Assembly (NCBI GenBank): GCA_002162875.1
Contig: MABA01000006.1
Span: forward strand, 1 to 54,367
Source of the DNA: Rhodobacterales bacterium 52_120_T64
Lineage (GTDB): Bacteria; Pseudomonadota; Alphaproteobacteria; Rhodobacterales; Rhodobacteraceae
DNA: 54,367 bases
Direction: 5' to 3'
Below the pieces are notes generated by a model that did no database searches, had not been told where the DNA came from, and was given only the letters and a program-made list of their open reading frames with translations. Of the stretch, positions 16,022-24,840 are shown in pieces (position 1 is the stretch's first letter; the number at the start of each line of letters is the position of its first letter). The translations under genes were made by a program, and so were the position numbers.

Positions 16022-16513
16022 ATGACAGGATTGAACATGACATTTGAAGACACCCTTCGGCCCGGAGAACTGATCCTGACCTCGATGGGCAACTACGAGC
16101 ATAAATCAGTTGTAAGCGACCGCAGGTGCCACCTGGGAAAGCCAATGTTGATATCAGCCACAGCACGAACCGGCACTGTGATGGAAGAGCCCTACGATAC
16201 TGTTGTCATGGGTAGAAAGACAGGATACGCGCAACAACAGTCCGATTTTCCAGCGCATGTGGTCGTTGAAAAGGCCCGATCACAAATCGAAAAATGGCAA
16301 TACCAAGTGCTGATGCAGAACTGTGAGGTTTTCGCAAATTGGGCAGGTGGACTTAAGGTGACATCACGTCAGGTAAACGGCGTACTTTCAGGAATCGTAA
16401 TTTCTGTAAGCGCGACAAAAATGATCGCTAAAAACCCGAGTCCATTTGCACTCGTAATTATGGCTTTTGTTGGCGGTACAGTCGGTCTTGCATCCACTCA
16501 AGTTTTGAAATGA
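16022..16513 (+). CDS. LRAT-like (NlpC/P60-type) protein with C-terminal membrane segment
   Basis: The protein of about 163 residues has the order of LRAT/PLAAT-type permuted papain-like enzymes. LRPGELILTS is followed by YEHKSVVSD with the candidate catalytic His, then by AHVVVEKARSQIEKWQYQVLMQNCEVFANWAGG. The last matches the NCEHF-type motif with the catalytic Cys in QNCEVF. The end, SPFALVIMAFVGGTVGLASTQVLK, is hydrophobic. Known relatives act on phospholipids or acyl groups at membranes. The frame opens with TTG at 15956; the ATG at 16022 has AGGA six bases upstream, and the ATG at 16037 is also possible. It is divergent from the membrane-anchored HTH gene. Confidence 0.65.
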   Translation: MTGLNMTFEDTLRPGELILTSMGNYEHKSVVSDRRCHLGKPMLISATARTGTVMEEPYDTVVMGRKTGYAQQQSDFPAHVVVEKARSQIEKWQYQVLMQNCEVFANWAGGLKVTSRQVNGVLSGIVISVSATKMIAKNPSPFALVIMAFVGGTVGLASTQVLK

Positions 16514-16582
16514 TGCGATATATCAGGGTATCAAACGATATCTCGCCCAACAAATGCAGAACCCGCAGCAACTTTACTTCAA

Positions 16583-17737
16583 CTAGTATTTTTCGTGTGT
16601 GGGGTCTTCATCTGGAAATGGATCTACATGACCAAAATCGACCGACAGCGGACCAGAATTAACGGTCACTTCAAGGATCTCCACATCGTTCCCTTCCATT
16701 TCTCGGTCGACCTCGAGGGTTATCTCAAAAGGAACGTCTTTTTCGATGTAAGCGGCCTCCGAACTAACGTGGACATCGTCGCCATCTGCGTGGTCATGTG
16801 CGTAAAATTCAAAGCTCGCTTCAAAGCCGACTTTCGCCGTAACCTTGATCGTCATCGTGACGTGCTCGGGCTCGCTTGATACTATGATCGGCTTTCCGAT
16901 CATTCCGTGATCAATATACTGGATAGAAGCGCTGATCGGTTCATACTCGTAATGCAGCCCACTTTCGCAACTTGCTTCAAACCAGAACCCATCCAGATAA
17001 TATTCGAAAGCGCTTTTGATCTCGGGAGGCAATTCGGGCGGGGCTATACCCTTCCAAAAGGCGATTAGCTTCTCGGTCAGAAGCATTTCAGGATCATTGA
17101 ACCATGACAGCGCGAGGTCCAGTTTCGGCACCACGACGAGATAGGCTGAGTCCTTAGCGAATGCAGCCCATCCCTTGTCGGGACTGATACACAGTATCAG
17201 TGTATTCATCTCGATGGCAGCCTGCTCTAAACTTAGCAACGCGAAAGCATCTGGAAATTCGTGTTTTTTTGCATCCTTAGCCTCGAAGGGCATTATGACG
17301 TCGAAGTATCGCCGAAAGACCTCGGCAGATAAGTCTCCCTTTCCTGCAACAGGCACGATTTCGGCGCCAATCGCGTCTATGTAGATTTCAACTTGCTCGT
17401 CAGCAGCGGTTTTTGCTTCTACGTTGATTTGAAAGTCCTCTCCCAAACCGACCAAATCCCTGCCCAACCCCCACCGCCGATTGTGATCCTTCAGGGCCTT
17501 TTTGAAGGCTCGTTGCGTCTCCGACGCATCCCAGCTGATATGAGAGCTAATTTCCCTTACCACTACCTCAGAGAGGAGGAACAGTGTCCCTACTGCTTTA
17601 AACTGATTTAGCGTTGCAAGCACAGGATGGTCGAGGTGGCATCCGTACTTATCGAACACTGCGGTATCGACCGAAACTCCGAGGATTGATCCATCACCAA
17701 TCTTCTTTCGAATTTCCTTTTCCTCGAACTCTGGCAT
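16583..17737 (-). CDS. PIN-domain protein, DUF4935-like
   Basis: This 384-residue protein has an N-terminal PIN-like nuclease domain: ILGVSVDTAVFDKYG (first Asp), LFLLSEVVVREISSHI (Glu), KKHEFPDAFALLSLEQAA (Asp) and LILCISPDKGWAAFAKD (Asp), the four acidic positions of PIN RNases. The C-terminal 180 residues are acidic and strand-rich with no known family. DUF4935 PIN proteins occur alone in defence islands. The frame opens at TTG 17740, but ATG 17737 behind GAGGG is a better start. It runs against its neighbours, so it is transcribed alone. Confidence 0.65.
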   Translation of the reverse strand: MPEFEEKEIRKKIGDGSILGVSVDTAVFDKYGCHLDHPVLATLNQFKAVGTLFLLSEVVVREISSHISWDASETQRAFKKALKDHNRRWGLGRDLVGLGEDFQINVEAKTAADEQVEIYIDAIGAEIVPVAGKGDLSAEVFRRYFDVIMPFEAKDAKKHEFPDAFALLSLEQAAIEMNTLILCISPDKGWAAFAKDSAYLVVVPKLDLALSWFNDPEMLLTEKLIAFWKGIAPPELPPEIKSAFEYYLDGFWFEASCESGLHYEYEPISASIQYIDHGMIGKPIIVSSEPEHVTMTIKVTAKVGFEASFEFYAHDHADGDDVHVSSEAAYIEKDVPFEITLEVDREMEGNDVEILEVTVNSGPLSVDFGHVDPFPDEDPTHEKY

Positions 17738-18263
17738 CAACCCTCACTATCCAAATTTTCTCATCCGTCATGACCCTAGCAGGGTTTCGATCTCATATGC
17801 GAGCAGCTATTCTCCAGTCACTTGCACCTTTTTGAAGTCAAAACAGCCGAACTGAAAATTGTGCTATCTCACTCTCATTCCTTCTAGCAAAGCCTTTGGC
17901 TTTTGGCTATCGCCCATGACATTGCCTGCGCAGCGCTGGAGTTTCAGGCGCACCAGACTCAGTAGGCATGTGTCAACGTCGGGTTTGGGGAAGCTGCGCT
18001 GCAACACCAACGACCAAGTTGGGCGGCAGCTGAGGGCCGGAAGCAGCCAGTTGCCTACTTTAATCTTTGTTGCGATCACGTTAGAAACAGATTGCCGTCA
18101 TCACCTTCTCGAGCATCGATTCTAGATAGCTTATTAGGAGCGCAGTGCAGTGGGTACATTAGCATACGTTCATGAAATGTTCACAAATCTTCTTCACCAT
18201 GTTATCTAGTAATTGACCCGGCAATATTATTGGGGCACAAGACGGTAACTACTGGAGAATAGC
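17738..18263. other. intergenic stretch before the restriction-modification operon
   Basis: No gene is convincing; the short frames here lack ribosome sites and family resemblance. The last 120 bases are A+T rich and probably hold the promoter of the methyltransferase operon. Confidence 0.4.
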
Positions 18264-19544
18264 ATGCTAGACCAATTACAGTCCCTTTCGAACACTATAC
18301 GTCAAAAGCGGGAGGCGCTGGGTCTCAACCAAAGGGAATTTGCAGAGTTTCTTGGAATGGGACCCTCGGGCGAGCGAACAATCAGCGGCTGGGAGCGGGG
18401 AGAGCACAGGCCTTCCAGTTCAAAAGCCGAGTTGATCCAGTCGCTCGATGTCAACATTCCGTTCAGGGATAACCGGAGAAATCAAACGTTCCGCTTTATC
18501 GACCTCTTTGCCGGTATTGGCGGCATTCGCTTGCCATTTCAAGAAACTGGCGGCAAATGCGTGTTCACTTCCGAATGGGACAAGTTTTCCAAGAAAACCT
18601 ACGCTTCAAACTTCGGAGAGCTTCCGGACGGCGATATCACAACAATACCTGCTTCCGATATTCCGGAGCACGACGTGTTGCTAGCCGGGTTTCCGTGTCA
18701 GGCATTCTCACAAGCCGGTCTCAAGCAGGGTTTCAACGACACGCGCGGTACAATGTTTTTCGAAATCCAGAGAATTCTAGCGGCTCATAGACCCAAAGCA
18801 TTCCTGCTGGAGAATGTTAAACAGCTCAAGGGCCACGATTGCGGTCGCACGCTGCAAACGATCCTCTCGACCCTTAGAGGCGAAACCGTTCCGGAAATCC
18901 CGTCCGATATCCCGATGTCGGAAGAAGCCCGTCGCGGTCTGGGGACAAAGCTTGACTACCATGTGGATTTCCGTGTTTTGAAGGCAAACAACTTCGGTGT
19001 TCCGCAAAAGCGTGAACGCATATACATCATCGGTTTCGATCGGGGTCTCGTTCCCGATGTTGATGTCGGTGCCATTTTCGACGAGTTGGAGCAGATGCAG
19101 TCGGAGACCAGACTTGGGGATGTTCTTGAATCAAACACGGACGTCGACCCAAAATACACCATTTCCGATCGTCTGCTTGCGGGCCACGAGCGCCGTCTGA
19201 AAGAGCATAAAGCCAAGGGTAATGGATTCGGGTTCAGCCTGTTCAATACTGACAGCCCTTACTGCAATACTATCAGTGCGCGCTATTACAAGGATGGTAG
19301 CGAAATTCTGATTGACCAGACCGGTCTCGGCCGCAATCCGCGAAAACTGACGCCGCGCGAATGCGCCCGCATTCAAGGGTTTCCGGAGGAGTTCAACGTC
19401 GGTGCCGTCTCCGATGCGCAAGCCTACAGACAGTTTGGCAACTCGGTTTCGGTACCGGTAATCCGCGCAATTGCCAACCTGATGCTTCCGCATCTCGCCG
19501 AAGTAACTGCGACCAAAAATGGCCGATCGAGCGATTGTGGCTGA
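18264..19544 (+). CDS. DNA (cytosine-5) methyltransferase with N-terminal HTH
   Basis: The 426-residue protein starts with an XRE-type helix-turn-helix (IRQKREALGLNQREFAEFLGMGPSGERTISGWERGEHRPS, residues 11-50). This is followed by a C5-methyltransferase with motif I FIDLFAGIGGIRLPF, motif IV GFPCQAFSQAG (catalytic Cys 145), motif VI FLLENVKQL, motif VIII QKRERIYIIGF, and motifs IX-X RECARIQGFPEEF and AYRQFGNSVSVPVI. The HTH may repress its own operon, as in Dcm- and EcoRII-like enzymes. The target is unknown; the downstream LlaJI-like genes make GACGC-type sites a possibility. It overlaps vsr by 26 bases. Confidence 0.92.
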   Translation: MLDQLQSLSNTIRQKREALGLNQREFAEFLGMGPSGERTISGWERGEHRPSSSKAELIQSLDVNIPFRDNRRNQTFRFIDLFAGIGGIRLPFQETGGKCVFTSEWDKFSKKTYASNFGELPDGDITTIPASDIPEHDVLLAGFPCQAFSQAGLKQGFNDTRGTMFFEIQRILAAHRPKAFLLENVKQLKGHDCGRTLQTILSTLRGETVPEIPSDIPMSEEARRGLGTKLDYHVDFRVLKANNFGVPQKRERIYIIGFDRGLVPDVDVGAIFDELEQMQSETRLGDVLESNTDVDPKYTISDRLLAGHERRLKEHKAKGNGFGFSLFNTDSPYCNTISARYYKDGSEILIDQTGLGRNPRKLTPRECARIQGFPEEFNVGAVSDAQAYRQFGNSVSVPVIRAIANLMLPHLAEVTATKNGRSSDCG

Positions 19545-20013
19545 CATAGTTAGTCCAGAGAAGCGGAGCCTGATGATGTCAGGCATCCGCGGTAAGAATA
19601 CCAAGCCAGAGATACAGATTCGCAAAATGTTGCATGCCGCGGGGTTCAGATTCCGCTTGCACCGCAAGGATCTTCCAGGAAAACCGGATATTGTTTTGCC
19701 AAGATACAAGGTGGCCATATTCGTTCATGGCTGCTTTTGGCATGGGCACGACAATTGTCACTTATTTCGGCTTCCCAAGAGCAGAACCGAATTCTGGGAG
19801 GCGAAGATTTCGGGAAATATCGCGCGTGATAAGCTAAAACAGGAACAACTTCTAAGCGAAGGATGGAGGGTTCTTCTGGTTAGGGAGTGCGCCTTGAAAG
19901 GTAAAATGGCACTGGATACGGCTGTTTTAAGCAACGACATCAAACAGTTTGTTTGCAGCCCTAAACAACTATTCCGCGAAATCTCTGGAAAACCACGAAC
20001 TCCGAACATATGA
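19519..20013 (+). CDS. vsr: very short patch repair endonuclease
   Basis: The 164-residue protein has every Vsr landmark: SPEKRSLMMSGIRGKNTKPE, the catalytic Asp in LPGKPDIVLPRYKVAIFVHGCFWHGHDNC with the metal and zinc-binding Cys/His residues, and RDKLKQEQLLSEGWRVLLVRECALKG. Vsr nicks beside T:G mismatches left when 5-methylcytosine deaminates within the site of its partner methyltransferase. It therefore belongs with the upstream gene, which it overlaps by 26 bases, and is translated from the same operon. Confidence 0.93.
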   Translation: MADRAIVADIVSPEKRSLMMSGIRGKNTKPEIQIRKMLHAAGFRFRLHRKDLPGKPDIVLPRYKVAIFVHGCFWHGHDNCHLFRLPKSRTEFWEAKISGNIARDKLKQEQLLSEGWRVLLVRECALKGKMALDTAVLSNDIKQFVCSPKQLFREISGKPRTPNI

Positions 20014-20049
20014 TCCCGATTTATTACCAGCATTGATCGTGAGGCGCAT

Positions 20050-21642
20050 ATGTCCATTCTACCCGACCTACAAGAAATTATAGCGGAGGGCAGAAGACGC
20101 CTCTCTCTTCATGATCCATCCAGCGAAGTTATTATTGATGACCGTCTATGGGCAAAAATACGGGCTGCCTATCTCGGAATTGTGTCTTCAGACAAAGTAG
20201 AAATTATAGGCAGCCACACTTTCAAAATCACAACGCCGGAAAACAAGGCACTTGCAATCAGTAGCCAGGAGCTGCCGCAATGCTGGGCTGCCATTCCATA
20301 CTATAATGCTTTGAAAGAATACGAGAAAATTGCTAATGCTCTTGCGAAACAAATAGGTTTTACAACTCGTACATCCGGAGATGCCAAACAAGTGTTCAAG
20401 GTATTGCCTTCCCGAGGCTGGAAGACAGAAGTCGGTGCCGGTTTCCAGAGTAAAATGCAAGCAGCACTCGAAGATATCCTGAACGGTGATGCTACAGATA
20501 TAGACAGGTTCGACAAATTTCTGACTGATCCTGACTGGTCGGGAGTTGCAAAAAAACTCAACAGGACTGACTGGATTGTTTCGGCCGTGCAGACAACAGG
20601 TCAATGGCTCGCTGTGGGAGCCGCCCGACGCGGAGAACTGGTCGCAGCGCTTGCGCAAAATACAGAAATAGAACCTCTGATGCGCGCTGTGATTGAAGAA
20701 GCCGTTCCAGTCGAAGTGCCCGCTGCAGCTGCTGGTGAACGCCAGACCGGTGGCAATAACACAATTTACTATGGCGCGCCCGGAACCGGTAAAAGCCACA
20801 CCGTTGACACACTGTCGAAAAAAGATGAAGTCATCCGTACGGTGTTTCACCCCGATGTCCAGAACAGTGATTTCGTGGGAACGCTAAAGCCCGTACGGGA
20901 AGGCGGCGACATTTCTTACCGGTTCTCCCCTGGCCCGTTTTCGGTTGCATTGATTAAGGCCATGAATAACCCGGACAAAAAGGTCTGGCTGATTATTGAA
21001 GAGCTGAATCGTGCACCGGCTGCAGCTGTTTTTGGTGATCTGTTTCTGCTTCTGGACAGGGAAGAGGATGGAACGGGCGAGTATGATGTAAATTGCCCGA
21101 ACGAAGAGTTTGAAAGCTGGTTCGAGGATCAAACAGACGATACAACCGGAAAAATCCGGCTGCCATCCAACCTCTGGATTGCAGCAACAATGAATAGCGC
21201 GGATCAAGGAGTATATCCGCTCGACACCGCGTTCCGGAGGCGCTGGATACAGAAATACATTCGTATCAATTATAATGCGGGTCCGGATGGAGGTATTAAC
21301 GTCGTGCAGGACGGCAATGAATATGTTCTCGATTGGAAAGCCTTTGTCAAAGCCCTTAACGAACATTTGACGGACGAGCTTACGACCTCTGAAGACAAAC
21401 TGGTAGGTCCGTGGTTTCTCAAAGATTCCGAACTTGGCGACGACGGTGTTTTGCCTGGAAAGGTTTTGATTTACCTTTGGGACGATCTTCTCCGTCACCA
21501 CGGTCGCGAGGTCGTATTCAACACTGCCCGTATTAAAACCTACGGGGGCCTGTCAGGTAGGGTTGATGAAGGAAAGCCGATTTTCTCGGACAGTTTCCTC
21601 GTCAAACTGGCGCCGCTGGCTGCCCCTGCTACTGACGACTGA
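20050..21642 (+). CDS. McrB-like AAA+ restriction subunit (LlaJI R1-like)
   Basis: The 530-residue protein has an N-terminal DNA-recognition part of about 230 residues and an McrB-type AAA+ motor. The Walker A is YYGAPGTGKSHTV (about residue 240), Walker B VWLIIEELNRAPAAAVFGDL, and the sensor segment LWIAATMNSADQGVYPLDTAFRRRW. McrB proteins use GTP in E. coli and translocate DNA for the McrC nuclease. It follows vsr by 36 bases and ends one base before the McrC-like gene. The set methyltransferase, Vsr, McrB-like and LlaJI-like protein matches the LlaJI arrangement, in which the system protects its own methylated site and cuts unmodified DNA. Confidence 0.88.
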   Translation: MSILPDLQEIIAEGRRRLSLHDPSSEVIIDDRLWAKIRAAYLGIVSSDKVEIIGSHTFKITTPENKALAISSQELPQCWAAIPYYNALKEYEKIANALAKQIGFTTRTSGDAKQVFKVLPSRGWKTEVGAGFQSKMQAALEDILNGDATDIDRFDKFLTDPDWSGVAKKLNRTDWIVSAVQTTGQWLAVGAARRGELVAALAQNTEIEPLMRAVIEEAVPVEVPAAAAGERQTGGNNTIYYGAPGTGKSHTVDTLSKKDEVIRTVFHPDVQNSDFVGTLKPVREGGDISYRFSPGPFSVALIKAMNNPDKKVWLIIEELNRAPAAAVFGDLFLLLDREEDGTGEYDVNCPNEEFESWFEDQTDDTTGKIRLPSNLWIAATMNSADQGVYPLDTAFRRRWIQKYIRINYNAGPDGGINVVQDGNEYVLDWKAFVKALNEHLTDELTTSEDKLVGPWFLKDSELGDDGVLPGKVLIYLWDDLLRHHGREVVFNTARIKTYGGLSGRVDEGKPIFSDSFLVKLAPLAAPATDD

Positions 21643-21643
21643 A

Positions 21644-22894
21644 ATGGACCCGCTTCCCGAAATTCTGGTTGACCGCATCGCCGTTAATCACTTGAGAAAG
21701 GAAAAGCCCGGAGTTGCCGACCTTTTGGCGGATCGAGGTATCGGGAAAACAGAGAGGCGCGAAACGGTACATTTCTGCGGGTTGGCAAATGTGTCTTCTG
21801 ATGGTTCGGTATTCTTCCTTCCAAGACATTCGAAACAAAACACCGGCACCGATATACAAACAGCAGGCTTGACGATGCGCACTCTGGCGCGTTTCGGGCG
21901 CGAAGTGGAGAGCCGTAAAGGAATCGCGCGCGCGGCCGGTGACAACGCCACTCTCGCCGCACTGATAGCGGAACTTGCACAGGATTTACGTGATAACGGC
22001 ATTTATTCCGAGCGCGCACGGTACGGTTCAAGAAATAGTGGCAAACCGGACTGGAAAAGAACGATCGTGCGAGAGATGCCCTTCCTGACTGCGGGTGGTG
22101 TCGCGGTCTATCCCGAGACACGTACCACCAGAACTCTGGACTCGCATGAAAACCCTCTGGCACAGATTCAGGCCGCTGTTCTTGGAGAGATTATTGATAA
22201 ACATTCCTGGTGGCTGGAAGGTATCGAAAGCCGCGCCGGAGAACTCCGCTCGTTTCGCCAACCAACATCCCCACGGTTTTTATGGCCCAGCGCGTTACGC
22301 TCACTGCTACCTACGCTTTACGCTAACCGGCCTGTGTTCCTGGCCAAAACCCTGATCGCATATATTGAAGAAACGTCTGTCCAATCAGAGGGGAGTTTCG
22401 TCTGTGGCGTGGAGGATTTTTCGACCGTTTGGGAACATATGCTTCGCAAGGTTCTGCCGGGTGTCGAGGAGGGCTGGAATGCAAAGCTACCGAAGCCGGG
22501 ATATGTCAGGATTGGAAGCGGCGAGGTCGAGATATCGGACCGCGGAATGCAGACCGATATTATTGTTCGCGAGGGGAGCCATCTTACAGTCGTCGATGCC
22601 AAATATTATGGAGCGACCGGAAAAGGCAGCATGCCGGGTTGGCCCGATATTGTGAAGCAATTGTATTATGAAATGACCTTGAAAACTGTCGTGAAGTCTG
22701 GCGAGACTGTTTCAAACTGTTTTGCCTTTCCCGCGGGAAGTGACACTGGAAGACCGTTTTCGTCGGCAAGGGTTTTCCAATCAAACCTTGATCCTGTTGA
22801 GGAATTTCCAACAATCGAGTGCCGGTACATCACTATCCATTCGGTGATGGAAGCCTATTGTGTCGGTGGGACGCTTGATCCTGGTGCCGAATAA
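21644..22894 (+). CDS. McrC/LlaJI-type restriction endonuclease subunit
   Basis: The frame opens at 21563, but the ATG at 21644 (MDPLPEILVDR) directly after the McrB-like stop is the likely start, giving 416 residues. The C-terminal nuclease has the PD-(D/E)XK pattern MQTDIIVREGSHLTVVDAKYYGATG, with Asp in QTDII and the DAKYY Lys. The flanking RIGSGEVEISDRGMQ and WPDIVKQLYYEMTLK are as in the LlaJI R2 family. It should form the cutting part of a complex with the upstream motor. Confidence 0.82.
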   Translation: MDPLPEILVDRIAVNHLRKEKPGVADLLADRGIGKTERRETVHFCGLANVSSDGSVFFLPRHSKQNTGTDIQTAGLTMRTLARFGREVESRKGIARAAGDNATLAALIAELAQDLRDNGIYSERARYGSRNSGKPDWKRTIVREMPFLTAGGVAVYPETRTTRTLDSHENPLAQIQAAVLGEIIDKHSWWLEGIESRAGELRSFRQPTSPRFLWPSALRSLLPTLYANRPVFLAKTLIAYIEETSVQSEGSFVCGVEDFSTVWEHMLRKVLPGVEEGWNAKLPKPGYVRIGSGEVEISDRGMQTDIIVREGSHLTVVDAKYYGATGKGSMPGWPDIVKQLYYEMTLKTVVKSGETVSNCFAFPAGSDTGRPFSSARVFQSNLDPVEEFPTIECRYITIHSVMEAYCVGGTLDPGAE

Positions 22895-23018
22895 CCGGAA
22901 GGTTTGATTCTATTTTGCTACACGTTCCCAGCCGTGTGATTTATGGATTGTTGGACAGGTGCTGAGCGTTCGCTGGAGAACTACCTACGTTTGATGATCA
23001 AATTTCAAAGGTAAATAT

Positions 23019-23099
23019 TTACTCGCCTAGCAGGTCTTTAAAGGCCATACGAAAGTCGCCGATTCCGTCCAGCGAGTCGATGAATTTGAAGCGGCACAT
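23019..23099 (-). CDS. possible 26-residue coupled small ORF
   Basis: ATG at 23099 lies one base beyond the HNH gene stop, and GAAGGAG inside the end of that gene sits at Shine-Dalgarno distance. It encodes MCRFKFIDSLDGIGDFRMAF plus six residues. It could be a tiny coupled gene or a leftover of a longer frame. No family is recognised. Confidence 0.25.
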   Translation of the reverse strand: MCRFKFIDSLDGIGDFRMAFKDLLGE

Positions 23100-23100
23100 C

Positions 23101-23958
23101 TTATACTCCTTCATAAATTTTTAGAACGCGGTCAACGCTAAGACCTAACCCCTTAAGAAATTCCTCTCGTGGTTCAGCCAGTTTCTTTATGTGGGCTTCA
23201 ATATCAGCATAATTCGCATGGTGTACCAGTCTATGGGAATAAGGATTGAGTATGCAGATATTTTCTTTGACGTCCAAATTGTAATCTGGGAAACGCCTTT
23301 GTTCGAACATCGGGACAAAATGATGTGCTTCCAAATATGGTTTGCCAGACTTTTTCGATATAAAACTAGGATGCTCAGGAAATATTTCACAAATATAGTC
23401 GGAATTTTCCAATACTTCCTTGGCTATATTAGGGTCACGTTGATATGCGGTAACTTCTCGAGTGATCTGTTTTGGCTTTTTAGAATCGTTGACCAAATTT
23501 TGATAATTGTCTTCTGGAATTTCCAGAATACCGTCTTGGAGGTCTAAATAAGCGCCAATCCGAATTTGATTAAGTTCAGCCTCGGATAAAGATCCCAACC
23601 ACAAATATCCCTCTTTTAGATAGGCAAACCAAAACATATCTGACGCTGGTCGAAACAAACCTGCTTTCATATAAAGACGCAGTTCGTTTCTCCGTTCGCC
23701 GGGTCGCAACAGAATTGGAAGCCTAACCGTTTCGCCGGAAGGAAAAATCTTAAACTCGTTCAGGCAGGCATCTCCCAGATCTTCCTTTTTTCCTGTCAAG
23801 AAGTCGCCAAAATACTCTTCAAATATTGGGCGCTCAAACTTTTGGGTTATTGTTATCTGTCCCTTTTGACCCTCATCTTTTGGTGTTATTCTGGAACCTG
23901 CGCCATTTTCCGCGCCAAAATATTCACACAAAATTTTGTCAAACTTGAAATCATCCAT
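23101..23958 (-). CDS. HNH endonuclease (restriction type)
   Basis: The 285-residue protein has a C-terminal HNH fold: SGKPYLEAHHFVPMFEQR (metal and catalytic His pair), NLDVKENICILNPYSHRLVHHANY (Asn and final His). The N-terminal 190 residues, with EEYFGDFLTGKKEDLGDACLNEFKIFPSGETVRLPILLRPGERRNELRLYMKAG, could be a DNA-recognition domain; it resembles the variable part of stand-alone modification-dependent nucleases, but I do not recognise the family. It is convergent with the LlaJI-like operon and probably a separate defence gene. Confidence 0.75.
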   Translation of the reverse strand: MDDFKFDKILCEYFGAENGAGSRITPKDEGQKGQITITQKFERPIFEEYFGDFLTGKKEDLGDACLNEFKIFPSGETVRLPILLRPGERRNELRLYMKAGLFRPASDMFWFAYLKEGYLWLGSLSEAELNQIRIGAYLDLQDGILEIPEDNYQNLVNDSKKPKQITREVTAYQRDPNIAKEVLENSDYICEIFPEHPSFISKKSGKPYLEAHHFVPMFEQRRFPDYNLDVKENICILNPYSHRLVHHANYADIEAHIKKLAEPREEFLKGLGLSVDRVLKIYEGV

Positions 23959-24189
23959 GAGCTTATTAACCTTCAGCGTAAAAATATAGTTGGTCAGCTA
24001 TGATACAATGCCCGTACCAATTACCTTTTCCTATCCACAAAAAAACCTACGAGCAAACTGTCATTTTTGTTTTTTATTGGTTGCGATGAGCATTTACTTT
24101 CCATGACGTGGTAAACATGAGGTCGAGGCCTTTGATTGATTGGCGTCGTCGGAGCTTTTTTCTGACTTGGCGAGCGATGCAGCCGCAAA

Positions 24190-24840
24190 TTACAGCCATG
24201 GCCGCCTCTTCGGCCTCACCCCCGTCACCTCGATATCCCGTAACATCCTACCCTCAAGCAACGCCTCGCGCACCCAGCCCAGCGCCTCCCACCAATCACC
24301 GTAGGCTCGCCGCGCACTCTCGATCAACTGGGGATGCGGGGTCCAAGTCACCGGACAAGCCAAAACTTCAACCGTTCGCCAGCGCCCGCGATATTGCACC
24401 CGCTCGACACCGACAACTTCGGTCACGGCCCGTTCCCCATGCTGGTTGCGCCTGACCTCGACCGGCACGCAGCGCGGTACGGCGCCCGGCATCCAGTCTG
24501 GCGTCATTCCAGCCCGTGCAAGCTCCGCCACCCTAATGGCCATCTGTAACCCGCCCAACGCGTCGGGCATTCCCGCGAGTGTCGCAGCCACAACCTCGGC
24601 ATCCACGTGGGTGTAACTGCCCAATTTGTACCGACCACCATCGATCTGGCATCCAAGCTGCGCACGCTGGATCAAAACGTATTCCATGCCGAAGCCGGAG
24701 CTTTCCTCTTCAGCATTCTTGGGCGGTGGCAATTCCAGCCGGGCCTTTTCCACCCGAAACGCCCATTCCAGAATTGCCTGTACGCCCAACGCGCGTTTTT
24801 CACGGGTGCCGCTCCGGCTGATGCGTCTATACAAAGTCAT
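24190..24840 (-). CDS. unknown phage protein downstream of the replication gene
   Basis: The frame opens at 24903, but the ATG at 24840 overlaps the stop of the upstream initiator gene (ATGA), so 216 residues from MTLYRRISRSGTREKRALGVQ are likely. The sequence is basic with helical N- and C-terminal segments (AILEWAFRVEKARLELPPPK; ESARRAYGDWWEALGWVREALLEGRMLRD). Related genes sit after the HTH replication gene in alphaproteobacterial prophages, but I recognise no function. No enzyme motif is visible. Confidence 0.6.
   Translation of the reverse strand: MTLYRRISRSGTREKRALGVQAILEWAFRVEKARLELPPPKNAEEESSGFGMEYVLIQRAQLGCQIDGGRYKLGSYTHVDAEVVAATLAGMPDALGGLQMAIRVAELARAGMTPDWMPGAVPRCVPVEVRRNQHGERAVTEVVGVERVQYRGRWRTVEVLACPVTWTPHPQLIESARRAYGDWWEALGWVREALLEGRMLRDIEVTGVRPKRRPWL

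Noticed and set aside
17859-18125. 88-codon frame before the methyltransferase operon
   Set aside because: No Shine-Dalgarno, no recognisable family, and an antisense frame of similar length exists; probably non-coding.
24074-24199. 41-codon minus-strand frame overlapping the end of the gene at 24190
   Set aside because: It has a weak GAGG upstream but no family resemblance and odd composition; not strong enough to call.
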